A DNA stretch of 64,000 nucleotides from Candidatus Phaeomarinobacter ectocarpi (GCF_000689395.1 NZ_HG966617.1:1301274-1365273); one strand, 5' to 3'. Positions 31,117 to 40,203 are shown, numbered from the stretch's first letter. Translations and numbers: made by a program. The notes: a model not told the origin generated them from the sequence alone.

Positions 31117-31368
31117 ATGTCCTCAGACAAACCGCAGAACCTCCAGGACACCTTCCTCAACTACATTCGCAAACAGAAGATGCCGGTCACGGTTTTTCTC
31201 GTGAATGGCGTAAAGTTGCAGGGTGTGGTGACCTGGTTTGACAGCTTCTGTGTGCTGCTCCGCCGAGACGGCCATTCGCAGCTTGTGTACAAACATGCCA
31301 TTTCGACGATTATGCCGTCGGCGCCGGTCCAGCTTTTCGATGATGAAGGTGAGGGATCCGGCGAGTAA
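31117..31368 (+). CDS. hfq: RNA chaperone Hfq
   Basis: An 83-residue Sm-like protein that forms hexamers and aids small RNA-mRNA pairing. The N-terminal [24 protein letters not shown]-type sequence (Sm1, with the Q/D/F of the proximal poly-U site) and [11 protein letters not shown] (Sm2, Y-K-H) are diagnostic. The tail is short and acidic (DDEGEGSGE). The 162-base leader after dat holds its likely promoter. hflX follows 23 bases later, as in most proteobacteria. Confidence 0.98.
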   Translation: MSSDKPQNLQDTFLNYIRKQKMPVTVFLVNGVKLQGVVTWFDSFCVLLRRDGHSQLVYKHAISTIMPSAPVQLFDDEGEGSGE

Positions 31369-31391
31369 ATAGTGCCGGGACCGCCCTTATT

Positions 31392-32813
31392 TTGACGACA
31401 CCGAAAAAGACGAAAAACAAAAAGCATTCGACTGCCGCCTCGAAAGACGTCCACGTGGATATGACGCCGGTGGATGATCGCGTAGCTGCGACAGAAAGCG
31501 GCCGGGCCATTGTGCTTCACCCATGGATCAAGTCCGGTCCGGTGGCCGCCGCTGCTCGCCACACTCAACGTGCTCCTGAAGACCGTCTCGAAGAGGCGGT
31601 AGGTCTTGCTGCCGCAATCCATCTCGACATCTCGCAGGCCATTGTGGTGCCTGTCGCTGATCCCAAGCCCGGCACTTTGTTTGGTCAGGGCAAGGTGGAT
31701 GAGATCAAGCACATGGTCGAGCTGGAAGAGGCGGGGCTTGTCATTATTGATGGCCAGGTCACGCCTATTCAACAGCGTAACCTCGAGCGTGCCTGGAAAG
31801 CCAAAGTGCTGGATCGTACAGGCTTGATCCTTGAGATTTTTGGCGAACGCGCGGCGACCCGAGAAGGCTCTTTGCAAGTCGAACTTGCTCACCTGATGTA
31901 CCAGAAAAGTCGTCTGGTGCGATCATGGACCCACCTTGAACGCCAGCGTGGCGGATTGGGATTTGTGGGCGGTCCCGGCGAAACCCAGATTGAAGCGGAC
32001 AGACGCCATATCCAGGATCGCATCACTAAGCTTGAAAACCAGCTGGAGCGCGTGACCCGTACGCGTGAATTACACCGCAAGACCCGGCGTCGCGTTCCGT
32101 ATCCTGTCGTTGCACTCGTTGGATATACCAATGCTGGCAAATCTACCTTGTTCAATCGGCTGACTGCATCTGGTGTGCTGGCGGAGGACATGTTGTTCGC
32201 GACACTCGACCCGACCATGCGTGCCCTGGATATGCCGGGCGGTCAGCGGGTTATCCTCTCTGACACGGTGGGGTTCATTTCGGACCTGCCGACATCGCTG
32301 GTCGCCGCTTTCCGCGCCACACTTGAAGAAGTGCTGGAAGCAGAGTTGATCCTGCACGTCCGCGATATCTCACACCCGGATACTGCCGCTCAAAGGCAGG
32401 ATGTCCATGAGGTGCTCAGAGAGCTGGGTGTCGATCCGCAGGACACTGAACGGGTGATTGAAGTTGCCAACAAGATTGATCAGCTGGATGGCCCCGGACG
32501 CGCCGTGCTTGCAGATACGATCGAAGGCGATCCAAACCAGATCGCGGTTTCCGCCATAACAGGGGAAGGCATTGATCCCCTCAACGCCCTGATTGAAGCG
32601 CGCGTTACCGCGCATCTAACCGAGATTGACGTCTTACTTGGGCCAGGGGACGCGGCAGCTCGTGCATGGCTGCACGAAAACTGCACCGTTACCGGTGAAG
32701 ATGATCCTGACGACCAAGGGAATGTCCGCATTCTGATCAAGGTCTCATCAGCGGATACAGGCCGGATCAACAAACGCTTTCCCGGCCTGCTTCCTGAGGC
32801 TCTTGGCCTCTAG
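31392..32813 (+). CDS. hflX: Ribosome-associated GTPase HflX
   Basis: A 473-residue GTPase that can split stalled or stress-affected ribosomes. The N-terminal HflX domain has PGTLFGQGKVDEIK; a glycine-rich GGLGFVGGPGETQIE region and helical coil lead into the G domain with G1 GYTNAGKSTLFN, G3 DTVGF, and G4 NKID. The start is TTG 31392; the first ATG at 31461 would drop a basic N-terminal stretch. Convergent with the pectinacetylesterase-like gene, four bases apart. Confidence 0.95.
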   Translation: MTTPKKTKNKKHSTAASKDVHVDMTPVDDRVAATESGRAIVLHPWIKSGPVAAAARHTQRAPEDRLEEAVGLAAAIHLDISQAIVVPVADPKPGTLFGQGKVDEIKHMVELEEAGLVIIDGQVTPIQQRNLERAWKAKVLDRTGLILEIFGERAATREGSLQVELAHLMYQKSRLVRSWTHLERQRGGLGFVGGPGETQIEADRRHIQDRITKLENQLERVTRTRELHRKTRRRVPYPVVALVGYTNAGKSTLFNRLTASGVLAEDMLFATLDPTMRALDMPGGQRVILSDTVGFISDLPTSLVAAFRATLEEVLEAELILHVRDISHPDTAAQRQDVHEVLRELGVDPQDTERVIEVANKIDQLDGPGRAVLADTIEGDPNQIAVSAITGEGIDPLNALIEARVTAHLTEIDVLLGPGDAAARAWLHENCTVTGEDDPDDQGNVRILIKVSSADTGRINKRFPGLLPEALGL

Positions 32814-32816
32814 TTG

Positions 32817-33905
32817 TTACTCGGCAGGTCCACCGCAACCAGCTTCATCTTTCGCGCAGGTGACAGAGGCAACGTCTTGGCCGCTTGCGACATCGCGCAC
32901 CCAATCAACTGCTCGCACACCTTCGGCCTCAAATTCATACATCTCGTCGAAACGCAGAAGCGTGTGGAAAGTGCCCGATGCGGTAAAGCTGCGGAAATTG
33001 CCAATCTCCGAAGCAAGGTCATCCAGGTTCGCCTGAAGCAGCGGATAAACCTCGCTGTCTGATCCAAGCAATGTCAGGAATTGCTTTTGCACAGCGTCAT
33101 AGGCGGTGTTGAACTGACGAAACTTGATCTGCGGAAACTGGCTGGCTGTAGCGACATAAAAGTCATCAAAGCTCGATGTCTCAGCTGACAAGGATCGCAT
33201 GGCAGGCCATTCAGGCAGGTCCGTATAGATGCCCAGTGCCTCATTCAGGTCTTTGTTGCCACTTACCCGATACCCGCCTGCGCCACCTGCAAACTGAATA
33301 ACTTCAGCTTCAGGATATGCTTCCTGCACGATGCCCGCATAGACCGGCGAGGAGACGGCACCTGCTGAGCCGCCGGACACAAAGACTTTTTCGGGTGCCT
33401 GCACATTGTCAAACAACCATCCAAGCGCCGACATGGTATTGGCCTTGCCGCGATGATGGATCGTCACTTCACTGCCGTCAGGCTTGGTATAGGTCTTGTC
33501 ATTGGCACCTAGATGCACGTCGCCAGTGCAGTAGGAAACAAAAACCTGCGTCCATGCGCTGAAAGGATTTTCCGGATTGTCCTGTGCAAAGGCACCGCCA
33601 CGGGTGCGAGGATCATTGTGGGGAAGTTCAGCCATCGGCACATATGTCGTGGGCTCAACGCTGGCGTCACAATTCTGGCCCGACCAGCAGGCACCACCGC
33701 CATTTAGGAACACCATCACGTTCTCACGTGCGCCCGGCTTTACATGAAATGTGTAGGGCGTTCCCATGGCGCACATGGTATTGCCACCCGGCGCAATTGT
33801 GTTCCAGCCGTCGGACATTTCATCTATTGGCGCCAGTGTATCGGCAAGTGCCAATCCACTAACGGTGATTGATGCAATCGCGGCAAAGAGCGCGGTCTTG
33901 AACAT
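32817..33905 (-). CDS. Pectinacetylesterase/Notum-like exported serine hydrolase
   Basis: A 362-residue secreted hydrolase. A signal peptide covers ~1-21 (cleaved after ALA). The oxyanion-side segment VMVFLNGGGACWSGQNC and nucleophile KVFVSGGSAGAVSS (Ser in GGSAGA) match the pectinacetylesterase / Notum family, which removes acetyl or acyl groups from polysaccharides or other molecules. Several Cys could form disulfides. No pectin-degradation genes are nearby, so the substrate is open. It follows mazG on the same strand after 30 bases, which holds a GGAGGAAA-type ribosome site just before the ATG. Confidence 0.88.
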   Translation of the reverse strand: MFKTALFAAIASITVSGLALADTLAPIDEMSDGWNTIAPGGNTMCAMGTPYTFHVKPGARENVMVFLNGGGACWSGQNCDASVEPTTYVPMAELPHNDPRTRGGAFAQDNPENPFSAWTQVFVSYCTGDVHLGANDKTYTKPDGSEVTIHHRGKANTMSALGWLFDNVQAPEKVFVSGGSAGAVSSPVYAGIVQEAYPEAEVIQFAGGAGGYRVSGNKDLNEALGIYTDLPEWPAMRSLSAETSSFDDFYVATASQFPQIKFRQFNTAYDAVQKQFLTLLGSDSEVYPLLQANLDDLASEIGNFRSFTASGTFHTLLRFDEMYEFEAEGVRAVDWVRDVASGQDVASVTCAKDEAGCGGPAE

Positions 33906-33935
33906 GTGCTTTCCTCCAGATGGTTCGTGTGAATT

Positions 33936-34754
33936 CTACTGCCGTTCTTCGTTCTTGGCTTTGGTCCACAGCGAGTCCATTTCTTCCAGCGTCGATTGAT
34001 CCGGCGTTCGCCCGTCTTCCGCCAACCATGCTTCGATCTGCGCAAAGCGCCGCTCAAATTTCGCATTCGTTCCGCTGAGGGCCTGCTCCGGATCAACATC
34101 CAGGTGCCGCGCCAGGTTGGCGTAGACAAAAAGGATGTCTCCCAGCTCATCCATGACCCGTGCGGTGGGCGCACCGTTGTCCACTTCGGCTTTGAGTTCG
34201 GCGGTCTCCTCGGCCAACTTGTCGAGCACCTGCGCTGTCTGAGGCCAGTCAAAGCCGACCCGGGCCGCGCGTTTTTGCAGTTTGACCGCGCGGACGAGGG
34301 CAGGCAGCGCTTTGGGAATCCCGTCCAGTGCACCGGGGACTTTACCGTCAGCCTTTGCCGTACGTTCTTCAGCTTTGATCTTTTCCCAGCTGCCTTTGAC
34401 GGCAACGGGTGTCTTTGCCTCGCCGTCGCCAAAGACATGGGGGTGACGGCGCACCATTTTGGAGGATATGCCCTCCACGACATCTGCGAACTGAAAGCTG
34501 CCTTCGTCTTCTGCAATGCGGGAATGAAACACGACCTGCAACAGCAGATCACCAAGCTCATCTTTTAGGTCTGCGCGGTCGCCTCGTTGGATTGCGTCAG
34601 CCACCTCATAGGCTTCTTCAATCGTATAAGGCGCGATCGTCTCAAATGTCTGCTCCAGATCCCACGGACAGCCACCATCTGGGTCACGCAACTTCGCCAT
34701 AATGGCCAGAAGCGTCTCAATGCGGTGTTTGTCTTTGGGAAGTGTCGCACTCAT
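33936..34754 (-). CDS. mazG: Nucleoside triphosphate pyrophosphohydrolase MazG
   Basis: A 272-residue tandem-domain MazG that hydrolyses NTPs or dNTPs to monophosphates, a house-cleaning activity. The first domain shows GGCPWDLEQTFETIAPYTIEEAYEV and the metal-binding E-x-x-E...DELGDLLLQVVFHSRIAED; the second repeats this as ETAELKAEVD...MDELGDILFVYANLAR. It begins three bases after the MFS gene stop and is probably translated from the same message. Its location after hflX (opposite strand here) is a frequent alphaproteobacterial neighbour. Confidence 0.96.
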   Translation of the reverse strand: MSATLPKDKHRIETLLAIMAKLRDPDGGCPWDLEQTFETIAPYTIEEAYEVADAIQRGDRADLKDELGDLLLQVVFHSRIAEDEGSFQFADVVEGISSKMVRRHPHVFGDGEAKTPVAVKGSWEKIKAEERTAKADGKVPGALDGIPKALPALVRAVKLQKRAARVGFDWPQTAQVLDKLAEETAELKAEVDNGAPTARVMDELGDILFVYANLARHLDVDPEQALSGTNAKFERRFAQIEAWLAEDGRTPDQSTLEEMDSLWTKAKNEERQ

Positions 34755-34757
34755 TGG

Positions 34758-36164
34758 TCAGTCCGGCGTTCGGTCATGCACACCCGTCGCCACAGCGGCG
34801 ACTGCTGCTGCAGCATCGGCAGGGCCTTCATGAGTGTGGTGGCGTTCGGCCAGTTTAGCGCGCAACTCAGCCTGCGCTTCCTTGGTCAACGGATACCGCC
34901 ACATCACAATACCGGCGATGGCCATGAAGAGCGCTGGCAATGAAACGTATAGCGCCAGCAACTGGTTCAGCGTCTCGGGGCTGTTAGCACCGGCTTCAGG
35001 CACAAATCCAATTGCATCCAGCATGACATAGGTGATGCCCACAGCGACAGCGAAACCAATCTTGTTGGTCATCGTCAGCAACGAGTAATAAAGTCCAGTG
35101 CGCTGTTGACCGGAGTCGATCAGATCGCGGTCGCACACATCGGCCATGATGGCGCGTAGCAGAAACGAACCAGCGCCATAGGCGAGGCCATACAGCGTGT
35201 TGCCGAAGAACAGCCACCAGAATTCTTCGCGCGGCATGAACACAATCAAGGGCAATGCTGTTGCGCCATAGAACATCGCAATGGCCAGCGTCTTGTGCTT
35301 GCCCATCTTGTGGGCAATGCGCAGCCAGATCGGTACGCCGACAAACCCGGCGACGAAGTAGACGAGCAACAGCAGGCTTGCTGTTTCTGGGAGTCCCATC
35401 ACGTATGAGGCAAAGAAGATGTAGAGCGAGCCGGTAATACCGGGCGCGATACCCACCAGCAGGTCAGCCAGCAGGACGCGGCGTAGCAGCGTGTTCTTGA
35501 GAATCAGACGTCCCGACTCTTTCCAGTTGATGCTCGCTTGAGGAACGCTTTTGAATTCAGGAACGACCCATACCGCAAGGGCAATGGTGATCGGCAGCAG
35601 GATGATTACAAACCAGCCCATGGCCGCAACGCCATCGGCAAGCCCGGTACTTGCGCCGGTGGTTTGAAGAACCGCAGGAAGCGCCAACACAGTGAATGAC
35701 CCGAAGATGAGAGCGAATTCGCGCCAACCCTGGATTGATGATCGCTCGTCATAGTCCGTCGAGAGTTCTGCACCCCACGACATGTGTGAAATGGTGATGA
35801 GCGTCCAACCGATATAAAGGATCACCATCCAGAACATCAGATAGGCACCGGTGACCGGAGCTGTCGGCATGAACAGCATGTACGACGACAACATGAGAAT
35901 TGGGGCAGAAATCACCAACCAGTGCCGACGGCGTCCCCAGCGGGAGTGGATGCGGTCAGACAGGGTGCCGAGCACCGGGTCGGTGAAAACATCCCAGAAC
36001 CGCGCAACCATGAAGATGACGCCGACGAGTGATAGGGACAGGCCCATGTCTTCGGCATAGAAAGGCGGCAGGTACACAACGATGGGCAGGCCAAGTGCTG
36101 CAATGGGAATGGCAGGAAGTGCAAAGGAGCCCAACTGCCACTTGGAGATACGGCCTTTAGCCAT
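34758..36164 (-). CDS. MFS / glycoside-pentoside-hexuronide-type cation symporter
   Basis: A 468-residue membrane carrier with about twelve helices, of the GPH (MelB-like, MFS_2) group. The N-terminal VARFWDVFTDPVLGTLSDRIHS-like region carries the D...D pair used for cation binding in MelB and is followed by RWGRRR. GPH members move sugars or glycosides with Na or H; the substrate cannot be read. I use ATG 36164 (MAKGRISKWQ) rather than the upstream TTG 36182. The C-terminus is Ala-rich and His-containing, probably a disordered tail. Co-directional with mazG, three bases apart. Confidence 0.88.
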   Translation of the reverse strand: MAKGRISKWQLGSFALPAIPIAALGLPIVVYLPPFYAEDMGLSLSLVGVIFMVARFWDVFTDPVLGTLSDRIHSRWGRRRHWLVISAPILMLSSYMLFMPTAPVTGAYLMFWMVILYIGWTLITISHMSWGAELSTDYDERSSIQGWREFALIFGSFTVLALPAVLQTTGASTGLADGVAAMGWFVIILLPITIALAVWVVPEFKSVPQASINWKESGRLILKNTLLRRVLLADLLVGIAPGITGSLYIFFASYVMGLPETASLLLLVYFVAGFVGVPIWLRIAHKMGKHKTLAIAMFYGATALPLIVFMPREEFWWLFFGNTLYGLAYGAGSFLLRAIMADVCDRDLIDSGQQRTGLYYSLLTMTNKIGFAVAVGITYVMLDAIGFVPEAGANSPETLNQLLALYVSLPALFMAIAGIVMWRYPLTKEAQAELRAKLAERHHTHEGPADAAAAVAAVATGVHDRTPD

Positions 36165-36263
36165 GGAATACGTCACCCACAAATTACTGAATTGCGGGCG
36201 AGCCTAGTGTGGTGAGCGGTGCGATACAATCTTGCGGCGGCCGCAAAAATGGGCTTGGCCAGC

Positions 36264-36614
36264 CTAAAGCTGAATGCCAAACCGGGCCGCCACGACAACC
36301 ACCAGAGAGTAGAGCGCAATCGTCAACAGGACCGACAGTCCCAATGCCGGCCAGAACGCGTATTCCGCGCGGAGCAGGGCAGGCATCACCAGGAAAATCG
36401 GGAGCGATGGCAAAACGTAGTAGAAGGTTGCTTCAAGATGGTTGGCAACCCGCACTGTGTCTCCCGTGTCGTTCCAAAGCCAGATAACGGCGAGGATGGA
36501 AATGAGGGGCAGGGACGCCACCAATGCCCCGAAAGCAGGGCTGCGCTTTGATGTCTCGGCCACGATCATGACAAGCACGCCGGACAAGGCCGCTTTGATA
36601 AGTGTCTGGAGCAT
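36264..36614 (-). CDS. DUF3147-family small membrane protein
   Basis: A 116-residue protein with four predicted helices (~5-20, ~28-48, ~62-80, ~88-112). The sequence KRSPAFGALVASLPLISILAVIWLW is the recognisable DUF3147 core. No function is established for this family. It lies between an SDR gene (24 bases upstream) and the MFS gene. The 99-base spacer downstream contains TTGCGGC and GCCGCAA almost back to back at about 36231-36245, but no T-run follows on either strand. Confidence 0.8.
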   Translation of the reverse strand: MLQTLIKAALSGVLVMIVAETSKRSPAFGALVASLPLISILAVIWLWNDTGDTVRVANHLEATFYYVLPSLPIFLVMPALLRAEYAFWPALGLSVLLTIALYSLVVVVAARFGIQL

Positions 36615-36638
36615 GTCGTTACCTCTGCGATGCAGCGT

Positions 36639-37406
36639 CTAGTAGTGGGTCATGTATCCGCCATCGACCGCCAGAGTGTGGCCTGTGATGTAACTTGCAG
36701 CATCTGAGGCAAGAAACACGGCAGCGCCACCGATTTCCTGCGGCTTGCCCCATCGTCCAAGGGAAGACCGATCTCGCGGCATTTGGGTGATCTCTTCAAC
36801 GTCAACAAGGGGCGCGTTGAACTCCGTCGCAAAAAATCCCGGCGCTATGGCATTCACAGTAATGCCGCTCGGGCCAAGTTCAGCCGCAAGCGCACGGGTG
36901 GCCGCCGCAAGTCCACCTTTCGCCATGCCATAGACCGGATCGCCCTTGAGTGAAATGTGGGCGGCAATCGACGTCACGTTGATGATGCGTCCACTGCCTC
37001 CTGTCTTCATGTGTCGCGCCGCAAGCCGGGAGAGCTCAAACGGTGCAACAAGATCGACATGCAGCAAGTCCTTGATGGCGTCGTGTTCAAACTCAAAAAG
37101 GTCGCGCCGATCCCGCGCAGCTGCGTTGTTCACAAGGATATCGATACGGCCGTGCTCGCTAATGATGCGCTCGATCGATTGTGCCGCAGCGTCTTCGTCC
37201 GCCACATCAAAGGGCAGCGGTGTTGCCTTGAGGCCCTCTTCGGTCAGCGTGTCAGCCGCAAGGCCGACGGTCGCGGCTTCGCGGCCACCGACAAAAACAT
37301 GTGCGCCAGCGACCCCAAGAGCTCGCGCCATTTCAAGGCCAAGGCCGCGCGCGGCACCGGTGACAAGTGCAATGCGGCCTGACAGGTCAAAGGCGTGTGT
37401 GCTCAC
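36639..37406 (-). CDS. Short-chain dehydrogenase/reductase
   Basis: A 255-residue classical SDR. It has the coenzyme motif VTGAARGLGLEMARALG (TGxxxGxG), NNAAARD, a Ser in INVTSIAA and the YGMAKGG catalytic Tyr-x-x-x-Lys. The PGFFATEF and GGAAVFLASDAASYITGHTLAVDGG endings suggest a gluconate 5-dehydrogenase- or FabG-like enzyme acting on a polyol or 3-oxoacyl substrate. Its ATG overlaps the stop of the upstream metallo-hydrolase by four bases, so they form an operon. Confidence 0.92.
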   Translation of the reverse strand: MSTHAFDLSGRIALVTGAARGLGLEMARALGVAGAHVFVGGREAATVGLAADTLTEEGLKATPLPFDVADEDAAAQSIERIISEHGRIDILVNNAAARDRRDLFEFEHDAIKDLLHVDLVAPFELSRLAARHMKTGGSGRIINVTSIAAHISLKGDPVYGMAKGGLAAATRALAAELGPSGITVNAIAPGFFATEFNAPLVDVEEITQMPRDRSSLGRWGKPQEIGGAAVFLASDAASYITGHTLAVDGGYMTHY

Positions 37407-38059
37407 GCCAGCCCCAGGACTTCATCGGAAACATAGGGGTTGGTCTTTTGCTCATACTCAAATGTCGAGAGGGGGCCGTGTCCGGGGACAAAGCCTGTGT
37501 CGCCGCCAAGCGTAAACAGTCGATCACGAATTGAATCGATGAGCTGCTGGTGATTGCCGCGCGGAAAATCCGTGCGTCCGACAGACCCCTGAAAAATGAC
37601 ATCCCCGACCAGCGCGATCCGCGACGGTCCATGGTGAAACACAATGTGGCCGGGCGTGTGGCCGGGGCAGTGGATCACGTCCAGGGTCAGCCCTCCGACG
37701 GTCACCGTGTCTCCATGATCCAGCCAGCGCGTCGGCTCGAACTGATCATAGGTAGGCATGCCGTATTTGGACGCCTGCTCCGGCAGTGTCTCGATCAGGA
37801 AGAGATCATCCTTGTGCGGCCCTTCAATGGGTACACCATGCGTCCTGGCCAGCTCCCCTGCGGCGCCCGCATGGTCCAGATGTCCGTGTGTGAGGAGAAC
37901 CTTTTCAAGTTTGAAGCCGGCTTCATGTATGGCGTCATTCAGGCGACCGATGTCGCCGCCCGGGTCACACACGGCACCGACCATTGTTTCGTCGTCCCAC
38001 AGGAGCGAACAGTTTTGCTGGAGCGGCGTGACAGGCACGATGGCAATTTTGAGAGGCAT
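37403..38059 (-). CDS. MBL-fold metallo-hydrolase, glyoxalase II-like (YcbL type)
   Basis: A 218-residue metallo-beta-lactamase-fold protein. The metal site is LLTHGHLDHAGAAGELAR (H-x-H-x-D-H), then HCPGHTPGHIVF, LVGDVIF and a final His in VPGHGPLSTFEYE. This layout and length match the YcbL / short glyoxalase II group, which hydrolyses thioesters such as S-lactoylglutathione; the physiological substrate is not settled. Short spacing to the upstream SDR gene (26 bases) suggests a three-gene unit 38931 to 36639. Confidence 0.92.
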   Translation of the reverse strand: MPLKIAIVPVTPLQQNCSLLWDDETMVGAVCDPGGDIGRLNDAIHEAGFKLEKVLLTHGHLDHAGAAGELARTHGVPIEGPHKDDLFLIETLPEQASKYGMPTYDQFEPTRWLDHGDTVTVGGLTLDVIHCPGHTPGHIVFHHGPSRIALVGDVIFQGSVGRTDFPRGNHQQLIDSIRDRLFTLGGDTGFVPGHGPLSTFEYEQKTNPYVSDEVLGLA

Positions 38060-38085
38060 GAGGTGAGGTCCGGCTTGTTTCAGGT

Positions 38086-38931
38086 TCAGCTCTTCATAAA
38101 CGCTTCAAACGCATCCGCAAAATCCGGGTGCCAACGGGAGAGGGCGGGTCGGTTCTCAATCAGGTCGCCTGCATTCCATGCGGTGCGCTTTTCATCCATT
38201 GGTCGGTCCACGTCATTGTCCGGGCACAGAATGTAAAAGTCACCGCGGGCAAGGCTATCAAACATGAAATCCGCGACCTGTTCGGACGTCCATGCGCCCG
38301 GTGGCTTTTCAGGGAGGAACCGCTGGATCATCCCCGTATAAGTGAAACCGGGGATCAGCAGGTGGGCGCTGATCTGACACTCATCAAGGTTGCGCAGCTC
38401 ATGAGCCAGGGTCTCGGTGAATGCCTTTACGCCCGCTTTGGACACATTATACGCACTGTTTCCCGGGGGCAGCGTGATGCCCTGCTTGGACCCGGTGTTG
38501 ATAACGATGCCCGGTGCACCGGCTTCAATCATGCCGGGCACGAAGGCCTGCACACCATTGATGATGCCACTGAGATTGATGCCAAGCAGCTGCTGCCACC
38601 CATCACCATTCTCCCAAGGCTTGCCGGGATTGAGACCGGCCCCTGCATTGTTCATCAGAATACTGGCAGGCCCAAGCTCACTCAATATCTTTTCCGCCAG
38701 ACTGTGCATGGCAGACGCATCGCTGACGTCACACTCGAAGGTCAGAACCTTTCCGGGACCTGAAACACTTGTCGCCGCTGTTGCGAGGGCTTCAGGGTCT
38801 CGGTCGACCAAGGCCACGTTGAGCCCGCCGCCCGCCATCTGCTGTGCGCAGGCAAGGCCAATACCATTTGCGCCACCGGTAATGACGGCAGTGTTTCCAG
38901 ACTGAAAGGCGGGGAGAGTGGGTAGGGTCAT
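38086..38931 (-). CDS. Short-chain dehydrogenase/reductase
   Basis: An SDR of about 281 residues. Coenzyme motif AVITGGANGIGLACAQQM, NNAGAGL, catalytic Ser in INTGSKQG (with Ser-containing loop), and YNVSKAG (Tyr-x-x-x-Lys). The lid and C-terminus (HLLIPGFTYTGMIQRFLPEKP) are those of a longer classical SDR with unknown substrate. ATG 38931 (MTLPTLPAFQSG) is preferred; ATG 38973 lies inside the palindrome at 38952-38980, which makes it less likely as start. It heads the probable unit with the MBL and second SDR genes. Confidence 0.88.
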   Translation of the reverse strand: MTLPTLPAFQSGNTAVITGGANGIGLACAQQMAGGGLNVALVDRDPEALATAATSVSGPGKVLTFECDVSDASAMHSLAEKILSELGPASILMNNAGAGLNPGKPWENGDGWQQLLGINLSGIINGVQAFVPGMIEAGAPGIVINTGSKQGITLPPGNSAYNVSKAGVKAFTETLAHELRNLDECQISAHLLIPGFTYTGMIQRFLPEKPPGAWTSEQVADFMFDSLARGDFYILCPDNDVDRPMDEKRTAWNAGDLIENRPALSRWHPDFADAFEAFMKS

Positions 38932-38951
38932 CGGGTATCTCGCAGCAGGAG

Positions 38952-38980
38952 TTAAAAAGCGACCATCGGTCACTTTTTAA
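38952..38980. promoter_or_regulatory. 29-base near-perfect palindrome upstream of SDR gene (operator-like)
   Basis: Arm TTAAAAAGCGACC (38952-38964), centre ATC, arm GGTCACTTTTTAA (38968-38980): twelve of thirteen pairs match. On the minus strand it reads through GTGACCGATGGTC. It lies 21 bases before the ATG at 38931. The symmetry and place suggest a TetR-type operator; a bidirectional terminator for the 39042 gene is the alternative because both flanks are A/T runs. Compare 41786-41819. Confidence 0.5.
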
Positions 38981-39041
38981 CATGACCTGCGTGGGACCAG
39001 ACGACAAGGTATCAGGTGCAGCGGGAAATGATGTTTGCTGC

Positions 39042-39662
39042 CTAGTAGAGATTATCCTTGGCGTCCTGATCCAGAGCCTGGTCAATCAATTCGGCCTCAA
39101 CATCCAACGCCAGCTGGTCCCGCATGATCTGTCCCAGGCTCGGAAAATCCTTGCGTTCAATCTGCGCGTCCGGATCCCACAGGCCAGACCGCTTCACTGC
39201 CTTTGCGCAATGCAGATACGCCTCTTTCACGTCAACCACGAGGACCGACAGAGGAGGGCGCCCATTGGCAAGAAACCGCTCCATCAACGCAGGATCCTTG
39301 CTGATGGAGGCCGTTCCGTTCACCCGCAGCATTTCGTTGACGCCGGGCAGAAAGAACAAAAGCCCGATGGCTGGGTTGTGGGCCACATTGGTCAGTGAAT
39401 CGAGCCGGTTGTTGCCCGGCCGGTCCGGCATGGCCAGGTGCGTCTTGTCCAGCACATGAATAAATCCGGGCTCACCGCCACGGGGGGACACATCTCCCAA
39501 TCCATCCGCACGCGATGTTCCCAAAACGCAAAACGGGGAGAGCTCGATGAAGCGGGCGCAGTGCGCATCGATATGGCGGATGTCTTTTGCCAGCACTGCA
39601 TCGTTAGGGTCGGCGTAGGTGCCGCGAAGATCAGCTTCGGTGGCAAGCGTTGTTTCAATCAT
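39042..39662 (-). CDS. Pyridoxamine 5'-phosphate oxidase-family protein
   Basis: A 206-residue split-barrel flavin-binding-type protein. FCVLGTSRADGLGDVSPRGG, LAMPDRPGNNRLDSLTNV and IGLLFFLPGVNEMLRVNG are typical of the MSMEG_1061-like PPOX subfamily, whose members bind FMN or F420 and act as uncharacterised oxidoreductases. It is not PdxH itself. It stands alone, with 68 bases before the SDR start and 235 bases upstream to the next gene. Confidence 0.88.
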   Translation of the reverse strand: MIETTLATEADLRGTYADPNDAVLAKDIRHIDAHCARFIELSPFCVLGTSRADGLGDVSPRGGEPGFIHVLDKTHLAMPDRPGNNRLDSLTNVAHNPAIGLLFFLPGVNEMLRVNGTASISKDPALMERFLANGRPPLSVLVVDVKEAYLHCAKAVKRSGLWDPDAQIERKDFPSLGQIMRDQLALDVEAELIDQALDQDAKDNLY

Positions 39663-39796
39663 GAAGTGCTTTCAGATTTGAGTATGCAGGATACTGAAAT
39701 GGCTTTGAGCCGCGATGGCGTCACAATAGTTCTTTTGGCTGAACCTGCCAGCCTGTGATGACGCTTCCTGACAGCTGACGTCAGCAGCATTTAACG

Positions 39797-39812
39797 CATA
39801 ATATATATTATG
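39797..39812. promoter_or_regulatory. 16-base perfect AT-rich palindrome
   Basis: CATAATATATATTATG is fully self-complementary and lies in the divergent spacer between the PPOX gene (start 39662) and the DUF1330 gene (start 39898), in an AT-rich patch unusual for this GC-rich window. It could be an operator or part of a promoter for either gene. Confidence 0.4.
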
Positions 39813-39897
39813 GAAAATATTTGATATGGTGAAATCGGCACCAGGTGGCTAGGCTATCCGGGAAAGCCTATTCGAATCTCCAAGGAACACCGCGCAC

Positions 39898-40203
39898 ATG
39901 ACGGTATACGTCTCTGGCCACATTTCCATTCATGATCGCGACGAGTACGCGAAATACGAGGAATCCTTCATGGATGTCTTCCAGCAGTTCAAAGGGTCGC
40001 TTTTGGCTGTGGATGAAAATCCGTCCACCCTTGAAGGCACATGGTCAGCCACACGTTTTGTCTTGCTGAGCTTTCCAACCAAGGACGATGTCATGGCCTG
40101 GTACAACTCGGATGGCTACCAGACCATCGTCAAACACAGGTTTGCAGCCAGCAATATGGACGCCATCATTTCTGTTGGCATGGACGAAGCAGCACCTCAA
40201 TAG
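39898..40203 (+). CDS. DUF1330-family protein
   Basis: A 101-residue ferredoxin-like-fold (dimeric alpha+beta barrel) protein. The start VYVSGHISIHDRDEYAKYEE and the ending R-F-x-A-x-x-N (HRFAASNMDAIIS) follow the DUF1330 pattern. Members are small cytoplasmic proteins of unknown role, related to antibiotic monooxygenase-like folds. A CDGSH protein gene follows after 45 bases on the same strand; co-transcription is likely. Confidence 0.85.
   Translation: MTVYVSGHISIHDRDEYAKYEESFMDVFQQFKGSLLAVDENPSTLEGTWSATRFVLLSFPTKDDVMAWYNSDGYQTIVKHRFAASNMDAIISVGMDEAAPQ

Noticed and set aside
36231-36245. TTGCGGC/GCCGCAA hairpin as terminator
   Set aside because: No T-run after the stem on either strand; the loop would be too short for the full pairing.
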